In this document: piece after piece, positions 1 to 5,482 of the stretch
Position numbering within the stretch: the first letter of the stretch is position 1
Layout: every line of letters begins with the position of its first letter
Origin: Pseudomonadota bacterium
Lineage (GTDB): Bacteria > Pseudomonadota > Alphaproteobacteria > Rhodobacterales > Rhodobacteraceae
Assembly (NCBI GenBank): GCA_022573605.1
Contig: JACZTQ010000222.1
Location: forward strand, 1 to 5,482
Direction: 5' to 3'
Length of the DNA: 5,482 bases
The notes under the pieces: model-generated
The model's input: only the letters and a program-made list of their open reading frames with translations
Databases searched by the model: none
What the model was told of the DNA's origin: nothing
Position numbers and translations under genes: made by a program

Positions 1-298
1 CAAGGCTGCGCTCTAAAGCGCTGGCGAGTATGTCTCGGCCAGCCATATCGGTCTCAGTACTGCGCCAGGCGTCGGCGGCGATTTGAGCCTGGTCGTTCAG
101 GATGGCACCTGAGCGGCTTTGCTGGTCGGCGATAGCTCCGGCTAGCAAGGCATCTTCTCGGCTGACTTCACCGTTGGTGCCGGCGCAAAGAATTTCTATT
201 TGATCCTCGGCAGCAATTTCATTGCAAATAGCCGAGAAGTTTACAAAAGCTCCTATCAACACACGGCGGCTGCTGCGGCACATCGCCATCGCCTTGGC
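1..298 (-). other. ComB-like (2-phosphosulfolactate phosphatase family) C-terminal fragment within the chimeric ORF
   Basis: ComB hydrolyses 2-phosphosulfolactate to sulfolactate in coenzyme M synthesis of methanogens. Bacterial homologues are common and their role is less certain. Fusion residues about 196-292 match the second half of the family: AMAMCRSSRRVLIGAFVNFS (normally just after a TTNGT motif), then ILCAGTNGEVSREDALLAGA, then ILNDQAQIAADAWR. The first half of ComB, including TTNGT, is missing, and perhaps 40-50 C-terminal residues lie beyond the window. GC drops sharply from the flanking ~70% to around half, and codons such as TTA, CTA, ATA, GTA, AAT, TTT and CAA appear that are almost absent from the methyltransferase part. 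From memory the wording, especially GAFVNFSA and NDQA-x-IAADAWR, recalls planctomycete-type ComB more than an alphaproteobacterial one. That taxonomic hint is weak. Confidence 0.75.
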
Positions 299-877
299 CC
301 CGGTGATCGCAACATCGATGCCGCCGTCGGTCAGGGTCAGGGTCAGGCGCACCTCGCCCTTGCGGCTGGCGGCCAGCAAGGCCAGTTCCTCCAGCCTGGG
401 CAGCGCCGCGATCAGCGCCGGCTCGGCGACAGCGCAGCTCCGGATCGCCACGATGGCGGTGGCGGCGGGGGCGTGAAAACCGATCAGCACCCCCTTGCGG
501 GTCCGCCTTGCCGCCACCGTGATGCGCCGGCGGCTCCGCGGGGCCGAGGTGATGGTGGGCCGGATCGCCGCGTGATCGATCCCCCGCGCCGCCAGCGCCG
601 CCGCGATCAGGTCGCGCTTCCAGAGCGCGATGAACCGGTCGGAGGCATGCTGCACCGAACAGCCGCCACAGGCGCCGAAATGGGGGCAGAGCGGCTCGAC
701 CCGCTCCGGCGAGGACGTCAGCACCGCCTCGGCGCGCGCCCGACCGCCCCCCCGGGCGCCGAAACGCACCACCCGCACCCGCTCGCCCGGCAGGGTATAG
801 GGCACATAGAGCGCGCCGCCCTCGGCGACGCCGTCGCCCCGGGCGCCCAGGCTCTCGATCTCGACCTCGTCCGCCAT
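1..877 (-). CDS. Chimeric ORF: RlmD/TrmA-like RNA methyltransferase N-terminus joined in frame to a ComB-like C-terminus; runs off left edge
   Basis: The frame from the ATG at 877 has 292 codons without a stop to the left edge. Residues 1-195 are the front of a class I SAM-dependent RNA m5U methyltransferase (RlmD/TrmA family, which methylates C5 of uridine in 23S rRNA or tRNA). They contain a TRAM-like domain with GARGDGVAEGG at about 11-21 and PYTLPGERV at about 26-34. Cys64, Cys70, Cys73 (CPHFGACGGC) and Cys148 (IRSCAV) match the four-cysteine [4Fe-4S] site. The family then needs about 200 more residues with the SAM motif and catalytic Cys and Glu. These are absent. Instead residues from about 196 read as ComB. 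The start is supported by GGTGAGG just upstream of the ATG and by the family N-terminus. As joined, the product cannot be a working methyltransferase. It follows tlyA by 141 nt, the usual neighbour position in alphaproteobacteria, so the 5' part is in its native place. The 3' part may be a genuine rearrangement or an assembly join. Confidence 0.8.
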   Translation of the reverse strand, partial: MADEVEIESLGARGDGVAEGGALYVPYTLPGERVRVVRFGARGGGRARAEAVLTSSPERVEPLCPHFGACGGCSVQHASDRFIALWKRDLIAAALAARGIDHAAIRPTITSAPRSRRRITVAARRTRKGVLIGFHAPAATAIVAIRSCAVAEPALIAALPRLEELALLAASRKGEVRLTLTLTDGGIDVAITGAKAMAMCRSSRRVLIGAFVNFSAICNEIAAEDQIEILCAGTNGEVSREDALLAGAIADQQSRSGAILNDQAQIAADAWRSTETDMAGRDILASALERSL

Positions 878-907
878 CTGCCTCACCTGCCTGGCGCCGC
901 GCCCCAG

Positions 908-937
908 CCGCCCCGTACGCGCAGCGTGCCGGGGCGG
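908..937. other. Second inverted repeat in the tlyA downstream spacer
   Basis: A 30-nt inverted repeat has perfect 8-bp outer arms (CCGCCCCG / CGGGGCGG), a further 6 positions with one mismatch, and a 3-nt loop. It ends about 31 nt before the ATG at 877, so it would lie in the 5' leader of the downstream gene. One arm shares G bases with the adjacent G-run tract at 931-957. Role unknown. Confidence 0.45.
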
Positions 938-957
938 TGTCGGGGGTGGGGGCGGGG
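931..957 (+). other. Predicted G-quadruplex-forming tract
   Basis: Four G-runs of four or five on the plus strand (931-934, 942-946, 948-952, 954-957) are separated by loops of 7, 1 and 1 nt, which satisfies the usual four-run quadruplex rule with very short loops. It lies on the template strand for the leftward genes, between tlyA and the downstream ORF. High background GC raises the chance of such runs, so biological meaning is open. Confidence 0.5.
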
Positions 958-962
958 CCACG

Positions 963-1005
963 GCGCGAAAGGCACCGCCGCCGCCGGGCGGCAGTGCCTT
1001 CGCGC
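963..1005 (-). terminator. Strong hairpin just downstream of tlyA (no U-tract)
   Basis: The minus-strand transcript can fold a stem of about 19 bp with a 4-nt loop. The arms at 987-998 and 971-982 pair over 12 positions (one G-T), and the outer GCGCGAA at 999-1005 pairs with 963-970 with a single bulge. It begins 14 nt after the tlyA stop. There is no run of U after it on either strand, so a classical intrinsic terminator is doubtful. It may be a transcript 3'-end stabiliser, a weak or factor-dependent terminator, or an attenuator before the next gene. Confidence 0.5.
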
Positions 1006-1018
1006 AACTCCTGCCCCC

Positions 1019-1759
1019 TCAACCGTCCGGTTTCAACGCTGCAATCAGGAACTCCCGGTTGCCGTCGCCCCCTTCTATAGGGCTCGCCGCCTCGCCCGTC
1101 ACCTGCCAGCCGAGCCCGGTCAGCCAGTCGCGGATGCGGGCCCGCACGGCGGCGTGGACGGCCGCGTCGCGCACCATCCCGCCGCGCCCGACATGGGCCC
1201 GCCCGGCCTCGAACTGGGGCTTGATCAGCGCCACCAGCACGGCGCCGGGCCGGGCCAGCGCCAGCGGCCCCGGCAGCGCCTTGAGCAGCGAGATGAAGGA
1301 GAGATCGGCGACGATCCAGTCGACCGGCGGCACCAGCCCGGCCGGGATGTCGCGGGCATTGACGCCCTCGTGGACCACCACCCTGGGGTCGGCGGCGATC
1401 CGGGGATGCACCTGCCCGTGCCCGACATCGAGGGCGATGACCCGCGCCGCGCCGCGCGCCAGCAAGACCTCGGTGAAGCCCCCGGTCGAGGCGCCCAGGT
1501 CCAGCGCCACCCCGTGCGGCGTCAGCCCGAATTCGTCCAGCGCATGGATGAGTTTCAAAGCCGCGCGCGAAACCCACGGGCAGGGATCGGCGGTTATTGT
1601 CACCTCGGCGCCTGTCGCCACCGCCTGGGCGGGCTTGCGGGCCACGGCGCCGTCCACCGTCACCGCCCCGGCCTCGATCAGCGCTTTCGCCCGCGCCCGG
1701 CTCGAAGCCAGCCCGGCCGCGACAAGGTGCTGGTCGAGGCGCGCACTCAAAAACGCCAT
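1019..1759 (-). CDS. tlyA: TlyA family rRNA (cytidine-2'-O)-methyltransferase
   Basis: TlyA proteins 2'-O-methylate cytidines of 16S and/or 23S rRNA with S-adenosylmethionine. In mycobacteria loss gives capreomycin resistance, and the older name is putative haemolysin. The 246 residues fit the family. An S4 RNA-binding domain covers about 5-60 (RLDQHLVAAGLASSRARAKA, then GAVTVDGAVARKP). The FtsJ/RrmJ-like Rossmann domain follows, with the SAM motif LDLGASTGGF at about 86-95 and the catalytic Lys-Asp-Lys-Glu set as K69 (SRAALK), D152 (VADLSF), K180 (LIKPQFE) and E236 (GNREFL). All key residues are present. The start is slightly uncertain: the ATG at 1759 has GGAG directly against it, while a TTG at 1750 would place the same GGAG 9 nt upstream. 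No start codon lies further upstream before a stop. In relatives the gene usually follows dxs closely. Here 806 nt holding two foreign-looking ORFs intervene, so it may have its own promoter or depend on read-through. Confidence 0.96.
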   Translation of the reverse strand: MAFLSARLDQHLVAAGLASSRARAKALIEAGAVTVDGAVARKPAQAVATGAEVTITADPCPWVSRAALKLIHALDEFGLTPHGVALDLGASTGGFTEVLLARGAARVIALDVGHGQVHPRIAADPRVVVHEGVNARDIPAGLVPPVDWIVADLSFISLLKALPGPLALARPGAVLVALIKPQFEAGRAHVGRGGMVRDAAVHAAVRARIRDWLTGLGWQVTGEAASPIEGGDGNREFLIAALKPDG

Positions 1760-1829
1760 CTCCGTTGCAGTCGGGGAAGGTCGAGCACCCTACAGGCGGC
1801 TTTGTGCCGGTTACAGGCGATTCCAGGCA

Positions 1830-2300
1830 TCAGTCGTCGTCAGACGTCTTGAACGCAGTCACAAGAGATCGGGCAACGCTCAGAACCGGGACCCCGACCA
1901 ATGCCACGCTCACTTGCCACGGTGCTCCCATGACAGCCGTGAAAGCTGCCGACAACAACGCCAGCAGTGAAATGCCCGCACCCAACCACTGTCCATGTTT
2001 CCCGGCCGTTGCGTTTGACGGCACAATTTGCTGTTCAAGAGCTATTCGATGCTCCTGTTCCTTCTCTGCCATTGCCAAGATTCGCTCGGCCGCATCAGGA
2101 ACAATCTCGTTGTATTTCGCTAAATCTTCCGGTCGCGGGAGAGCCCCAGACCAAAAGCGTTGAGCGCTAACTTGCTCAACGCTTAAGTCGCCATCGGCGT
2201 GTTGAATTTCTGAGTGACGGGCTACAGACTCAGCCTGCTCTTGCCGCCCATGTTGTGGGCGAGAGACTTCTCGCGAGGCGCTTTTCTGCTTTCTTGACAT
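1830..2300 (-). CDS. DUF2335 domain-containing membrane protein
   Basis: This is a predicted inner-membrane protein of a family with no established function. The 156 residues fall into three parts. A hydrophilic, probably disordered N-terminus covers 1-47. The family core at about 48-91 reads RFWSGALPRPEDLAKYNEIV followed by PDAAERILAMAEKEQEHR, matching the DUF2335 pattern SG-x-LP-x-PE with a tyrosine and then AERI and a charged helix ending in HR. Two predicted transmembrane helices lie at about 104-124 and 127-147, joined by a very short turn, and a short acidic tail (TSDDD) ends the protein. The ATG at 2300 is the only plausible start in frame, with a GGGAGG 12 nt upstream, longer than ideal, so coupling to the upstream ORF (71-nt overlap) may assist. 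GC and codon use are lower in GC3 than in dxs and tlyA, which implies horizontal origin. The hairpin-like two-helix anchor behind a cytoplasmic helix recalls membrane effectors, but no role can be claimed. Confidence 0.85.
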   Translation of the reverse strand: MSRKQKSASREVSRPQHGRQEQAESVARHSEIQHADGDLSVEQVSAQRFWSGALPRPEDLAKYNEIVPDAAERILAMAEKEQEHRIALEQQIVPSNATAGKHGQWLGAGISLLALLSAAFTAVMGAPWQVSVALVGVPVLSVARSLVTAFKTSDDD

Positions 2301-2454
2301 CGCGACGAATAGCCTCCCGGTCCGAGATCAGCCCCTTTCGCACCGTATAGATGCTCATCGTTGAAGGATCGAACGCTTCGTTCGACGACGCGATACCACG
2401 CAGAACACCCGACCAGAAGCCGGTGGAAACGGGGGTGACCGGCAGTTTTCGCAT
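2230..2454 (-). CDS. Small hypothetical protein (74 residues) paired with the DUF2335 gene
   Basis: I do not recognise a named family with certainty. The start at 2454 is fixed by a strong AGGAGG. The N-terminal half contains TGFWSGVLRGIASSNEAF (about 11-28), a short hydrophobic-aromatic patch too short for a firm transmembrane call. The second half contains SDREAIRRDVKKAEKRL (about 44-60), probably a charged amphipathic helix. From memory, a pattern of FW-x-G-x(2)-G-x-AS near the start and a D/R-rich helix near the end recurs in small uncharacterised bacterial proteins, but this is a resemblance only. No cysteine pairs, signal peptide or DNA-binding motif is seen. The stop lies 71 nt inside the next gene in another frame, suggesting coupled translation of the two. 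GC is lower than in the flanking housekeeping genes, consistent with acquisition. It could be an accessory or partner protein for the DUF2335 product. Function unknown. Confidence 0.65.
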   Translation of the reverse strand: MRKLPVTPVSTGFWSGVLRGIASSNEAFDPSTMSIYTVRKGLISDREAIRRDVKKAEKRLARSLSPTTWAARAG

Positions 2455-2461
2455 TGTCGTG

Positions 2462-2467
2462 CCTCCT
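2462..2467 (-). promoter_or_regulatory. Ribosome binding site of the 74-residue ORF
   Basis: On the minus strand a full AGGAGG lies 7 nt before the ATG at 2454. This is among the best Shine-Dalgarno sequences in the window, and is the main reason to believe the small ORF is translated and starts here rather than at the start codon 14 codons upstream (2496). No convincing -35/-10 pair was found upstream, although an 8-bp palindrome GTTGCAAC lies at 2490-2497. Confidence 0.8.
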
Positions 2468-2565
2468 CTCACCGCTTGACATAAGCATAGTTGCAACGCT
2501 TTGCGAAGGGTAGCGGGATAAGATTTCCAATCAATGGATACTTTCCGGTGGCTTGACCCGCCCCC

Positions 2566-4479
2566 TCACGCCCGCTGCGCCGCCGCCGCCTCGCCCAGCG
2601 CCCTCAGCGCGGTCTCGACGATATGGGGCGCGTTCATTGCCGCAACATCGTACATCTTCACCGGCTTGTCCTGGTCGATGAAGATATCCGGGAACACCAT
2701 CGGGCGGATCTTCAGCCCGGCATCCAGCACGCCCTCGGTGGCGAGAAATTGCAGCACATGGCTGCCGAAGCCGCCCACCGCGCCCTCCTCGATGGTCACC
2801 AGCGCCTCGTGCTCGCGCGCCAGCCGCAGGATCAGGTCGTGGTCGAGCGGCTTGGCGAAGCGGGCGTCGGCCACCGTGGTCGAGAGCCCGCGCGCCTCCA
2901 GCTCCTCGGCCGCCTTCAGGCACTCCGCCAGCCGGGCGCCGAAGCTGAGCAGGGCGATCTTGGTGCCCTCGCGCACGATCCGGCCCCGGCCGATCTCCAG
3001 CGGCACGCCGCGCTCCGGCAGGTCCACGCCGACACCCTCGCCGCGGGGATAGCGGAAGGCGCATGGGCCGTCGTCGATCTGCACCGCGGTGGCGACCATG
3101 TGGACCAGCTCGGCCTCGTCCGCCGCCGCCATCACCACAAAACCCGGCAGGCACGACAGATAGGTGACGTCGAAGCTGCCGGCATGGGTCGGGCCGTCGG
3201 CCCCGACCAGCCCGGCCCGGTCGATGGCGAAGCGCACCGGCAGGCGCTGGATCGCCACGTCGTGCACCACCTGGTCGTAGGCGCGCTGCAGGAAAGTCGA
3301 GTAGATCACCGCAAAGGGCCGCATGCCCGCCGCCGCCAGCCCGGCACAGAAGGTGACCGCATGCTGCTCGGCCAGCCCGACATCGAAGCAGCGCTTCGGG
3401 AAGCGCTTGGCGAACAGGTCGAGCCCGGTGCCGTCCGGCATCGCCCCGGTGACGGCGACGATGCGCTCGTCCGCCTCGGCCTCGCGGATCAGCGCGTGGG
3501 CGAAGACCTTGGTGTAGGAGGGCGCGTTGGGCGTCGGTTTCGACTGCTTGCCGGTGACGATATCGAACTTGGCCACGCCGTGATACTTGTCGGCCGAGTT
3601 CTCCGCCGGGGGATAGCCCTTGCCCTTCTTGGTGATGCAGTGGATCAGCACCGGCCCGGTGGCGCGCTCCCGCACGGTGCGCAGCACCGGCAGCAACTGG
3701 TCGAGATCGTGGCCGTCGATCGGGCCGACATAGTCGAACCCCAGCTCCTCGAACAGGGTGCCGCCGACGGCCAGCCCCTTGACCAGTTCCTGGGCCCGGC
3801 GCGCGCCCTCGCGCAGCGGCGGCGGCAGCCAGTCCATCGCCGCCTTGGCCGCCGCCTTCAGGTCCTGGAACGGCGTCTGGGCGTAGAGCCGCGAGAGATA
3901 GGCCGACATGGCGCCCACCGGCGGGGCGATCGACATCTCGTTGTCGTTGAGGATGACGATCAGCCGGTGGCCCAGGTAGCCGGCGTTGTTCATCGCCTCG
4001 TAGGCCATGCCGGCGGTCATCGCTCCGTCGCCGATCACGGCGATGGCGTCGCCGGTGTCGCGGCCCAGCTCGCGGGCCACGGCAAAACCCAGGGCCGAGG
4101 AGATCGAGGTCGAGCTGTGGGCCGCGCCGAAGGGATCGTATTCGCTCTCGGCCCGCTTGGTGAAGCCGCTCAGGCCGCCGCCCTGGCGCAGGGTGCGGAT
4201 GCGGCCGCGCCGTCCGGTCAGGATCTTGTGCGGGTAGCACTGGTGCCCGACATCCCAGATCAGCTTGTCGTGGGGGGTGTCGAAGACCGCATGGATCGCC
4301 ACCGCCAGCTCGACCACCCCGAGCCCGGCGCCGAGATGCCCGCCGGTGACCGAGACCGCCGAGATGGTCTCGGCCCGAAGCTCGTCGGCCAGCCGCTTGA
4401 GCTCGGTCGAGGTCATGCCGCGCAGGTCGGAGGGATGCTCCACACGGTCGAGGGTCGGGGTTTTCGGTCGCTCGCTCAC
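2566..4479 (-). CDS. dxs: 1-deoxy-D-xylulose-5-phosphate synthase
   Basis: Dxs condenses pyruvate with D-glyceraldehyde 3-phosphate, releasing CO2, to give 1-deoxy-D-xylulose 5-phosphate. This is the first and usually flux-controlling step of the MEP isoprenoid pathway and also feeds thiamine and pyridoxal synthesis. The enzyme is a cytosolic ThDP- and Mg-dependent homodimer. From the GTG at 4479 the protein has 637 residues, typical of the family. Visible landmarks are GGHLGAGLG with the active-site His at about 48, WDVGHQCYPHKILTGR at about 75-90, the ThDP motif from GDG (150-152) to NDN (178-180), the catalytic Glu in LAEQHAVTF (about 371), the substrate-binding run DRAGLVGADGPTH (about 420-432) and RYPRG (about 476-480). 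The C-terminal transketolase domain is complete and I see no frameshift. It sits 74 nt after xseB, and ispA, often in this spot, is absent. Downstream transcription would run into the low-GC insert, since no clear terminator follows the stop. Confidence 0.98.
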   Translation of the reverse strand: MSERPKTPTLDRVEHPSDLRGMTSTELKRLADELRAETISAVSVTGGHLGAGLGVVELAVAIHAVFDTPHDKLIWDVGHQCYPHKILTGRRGRIRTLRQGGGLSGFTKRAESEYDPFGAAHSSTSISSALGFAVARELGRDTGDAIAVIGDGAMTAGMAYEAMNNAGYLGHRLIVILNDNEMSIAPPVGAMSAYLSRLYAQTPFQDLKAAAKAAMDWLPPPLREGARRAQELVKGLAVGGTLFEELGFDYVGPIDGHDLDQLLPVLRTVRERATGPVLIHCITKKGKGYPPAENSADKYHGVAKFDIVTGKQSKPTPNAPSYTKVFAHALIREAEADERIVAVTGAMPDGTGLDLFAKRFPKRCFDVGLAEQHAVTFCAGLAAAGMRPFAVIYSTFLQRAYDQVVHDVAIQRLPVRFAIDRAGLVGADGPTHAGSFDVTYLSCLPGFVVMAAADEAELVHMVATAVQIDDGPCAFRYPRGEGVGVDLPERGVPLEIGRGRIVREGTKIALLSFGARLAECLKAAEELEARGLSTTVADARFAKPLDHDLILRLAREHEALVTIEEGAVGGFGSHVLQFLATEGVLDAGLKIRPMVFPDIFIDQDKPVKMYDVAAMNAPHIVETALRALGEAAAAQRA

Positions 4480-4485
4480 CGAATT

Positions 4486-4492
4486 CTCCTTT
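4486..4492 (-). promoter_or_regulatory. Ribosome binding site deciding the dxs GTG start
   Basis: On the minus strand AAAGGAG is placed 6 nt before GTG at 4479. The frame is open further upstream to a GTG at 4557 overlapping the xseB stop, but the 26 extra residues do not resemble a Dxs N-terminus and include this site. The GTG at 4479 is therefore the better start. Confidence 0.87.
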
Positions 4493-4510
4493 GCGGTCAA
4501 CCGGCTCTGA

Positions 4511-4543
4511 TTGGCAGATCGCGCGCCGGTTGGCAATGCGCGC
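4511..4543. repeat. Imperfect tandem repeat in the xseB-dxs gap
   Basis: On the plus strand TTGGCA, four bases, GCGCGC (4511-4526) is followed after 3 nt by TTGGCA, two bases, GCGCGC (4530-4543). The units sit 31 to 64 nt upstream of the dxs start codon. Two hexamer blocks recur in the same order and orientation, nearly two helical turns apart, which could suit an operator. The GCGCGC parts alone are unremarkable at this GC content. No regulator is identified. Confidence 0.4.
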
Positions 4544-4553
4544 CCGCCCCACT

Positions 4554-4788
4554 TCACTCAGTCTTGAACGGCGCCGTCCCCGAGGCCGCACCGGGGGCAT
4601 CGCCGTCGCCGCCGGCGACGATCTTCTCGACCTTGAGTTCCGCCTCGCCCAGCTTGGCCTCGCAATGCTTCTTCAGCGCATCACCGCGCTCGTAGAGCGC
4701 AATCGACTGCTCCAGCGGCACGTCACCCCGCTCGAGGTTATCGACGATCTGTTGCAGCGCCGCCAGCGCCTCCTCGAAGGTCATCCCG

Positions 4789-4808
<20 letters not shown>
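4554..4808 (-). CDS. xseB: Exodeoxyribonuclease VII small subunit
   Basis: This is the small subunit of exonuclease VII, which assembles in several copies around XseA to digest single-stranded DNA in both directions into oligonucleotides, in repair and recombination in the cytoplasm. The protein has 84 residues, the usual size. It carries the family signature: MTFEEALAALQQIVDNLE at about 9-26, then RGDVPLEQSIALYERGDALK at about 27-46, a helical hairpin, and a short variable tail rich in Gly, Ala and Asp. The ATG at 4808 is chosen because a GGAGG lies 6 nt upstream. A second in-frame ATG at residue 9 is possible but lacks that support. The gene begins inside the end of the deacetylase gene (20-nt overlap) and is followed 74 nt later by dxs. 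The large subunit gene xseA is not in the window, which is normal, as the two are usually unlinked. Very confident. Confidence 0.96.

Positions 4809-5482
<674 letters not shown>

Noticed and set aside
219..1577. 452-codon minus-strand ORF spanning tlyA and the chimeric gene in another frame
   Set aside because: It overlaps two recognised coding frames and its product has shadow-type composition.
1791..1819. TACAGGCG present twice (1791-1798 and 1812-1819) at the left border of the insert, as a possible insertion scar
   Set aside because: Both copies are on the same side of the cassette, and no matching copy was seen at the right border. It does not behave as a target-site duplication.
2476..2481. 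Perfect TTGACA on the plus strand as a -35 box
   Set aside because: No reasonable -10 lies at 16-18 nt and no plus-strand gene follows. It is probably chance in the low-GC stretch.
2222..2530. 102-codon minus-strand ORF overlapping the small insert ORF
   Set aside because: It has no ribosome binding site at its start and overlaps the ORF with the strong AGGAGG. It has no recognisable features.
4555..4557. GTG at 4557 overlapping the xseB stop as the dxs start
   Set aside because: It adds 26 residues with no Dxs-like character, and the AAAGGAG plus GTG at 4479 is a much better start.
2531..4600. 689-codon minus-strand ORF in another frame of dxs
   Set aside because: It has low-complexity Arg/Gly/Ala composition and full overlap with the clearly real dxs frame. 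There is no independent support.
2623..4695. 690-codon plus-strand ORF and other long plus-strand frames opposite dxs and tlyA
   Set aside because: They lie opposite well-recognised genes in high-GC DNA where stop codons are rare. Their translations are Arg/Gly/His/Ala-rich and match no family, so they are shadow frames.

Overview
The window looks like high-GC alphaproteobacterial chromosome. All supported genes lie on the minus strand, so transcription runs right to left. The order is histone-deacetylase-family hydrolase (partial), xseB, dxs, a two-ORF insert, tlyA, then an RlmD/TrmA-like RNA methyltransferase. The block deacetylase-xseB-dxs-tlyA-RNA methyltransferase is, from general knowledge, a familiar alphaproteobacterial neighbourhood. 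ispA, often found beside xseB and dxs, is not present here. Assignment below class level would be a guess. The long plus-strand and alternative-frame ORFs are high-GC shadows of these genes.

Right part (2566-5482): the C-terminal portion of a class II histone-deacetylase-like amidohydrolase enters from the right edge and overlaps xseB (exonuclease VII small subunit) by 20 nt. A 74-nt gap with a tandem imperfect repeat leads to dxs, a full-length 1-deoxy-D-xylulose-5-phosphate synthase. It starts at a GTG at 4479 behind a strong Shine-Dalgarno.

Middle (about 1790-2530): between dxs and tlyA lies a stretch of visibly lower GC. It holds a 74-residue small protein of unknown function and a DUF2335-type membrane protein of 156 residues, overlapping out of frame by 71 nt. 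It reads as an acquired cassette interrupting the housekeeping run.

Left part (1-1759): tlyA (S4 plus FtsJ-like rRNA 2'-O-methyltransferase) is followed by a 141-nt spacer with two strong hairpins and a G-quadruplex-forming tract. The next ORF starts at 877 and stays open to the left edge. Its first ~195 residues are the TRAM-like and [4Fe-4S] part of an RlmD/TrmA-family methyltransferase. Around position 290-305 it switches, in frame and with an abrupt drop in GC and change of codon use, to the C-terminal half of a ComB-like protein (2-phosphosulfolactate phosphatase family). This chimeric ORF, whether a real rearrangement or an assembly join, is the most unusual thing in the window. The methyltransferase loses its whole catalytic SAM domain here.

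Functionally the window is mostly housekeeping: isoprenoid precursor supply (dxs), DNA repair nuclease (xseB), rRNA modification (tlyA and the broken methyltransferase) and a deacetylase. I see no CRISPR array, tRNA, rRNA, transposase or recognisable defence operon.
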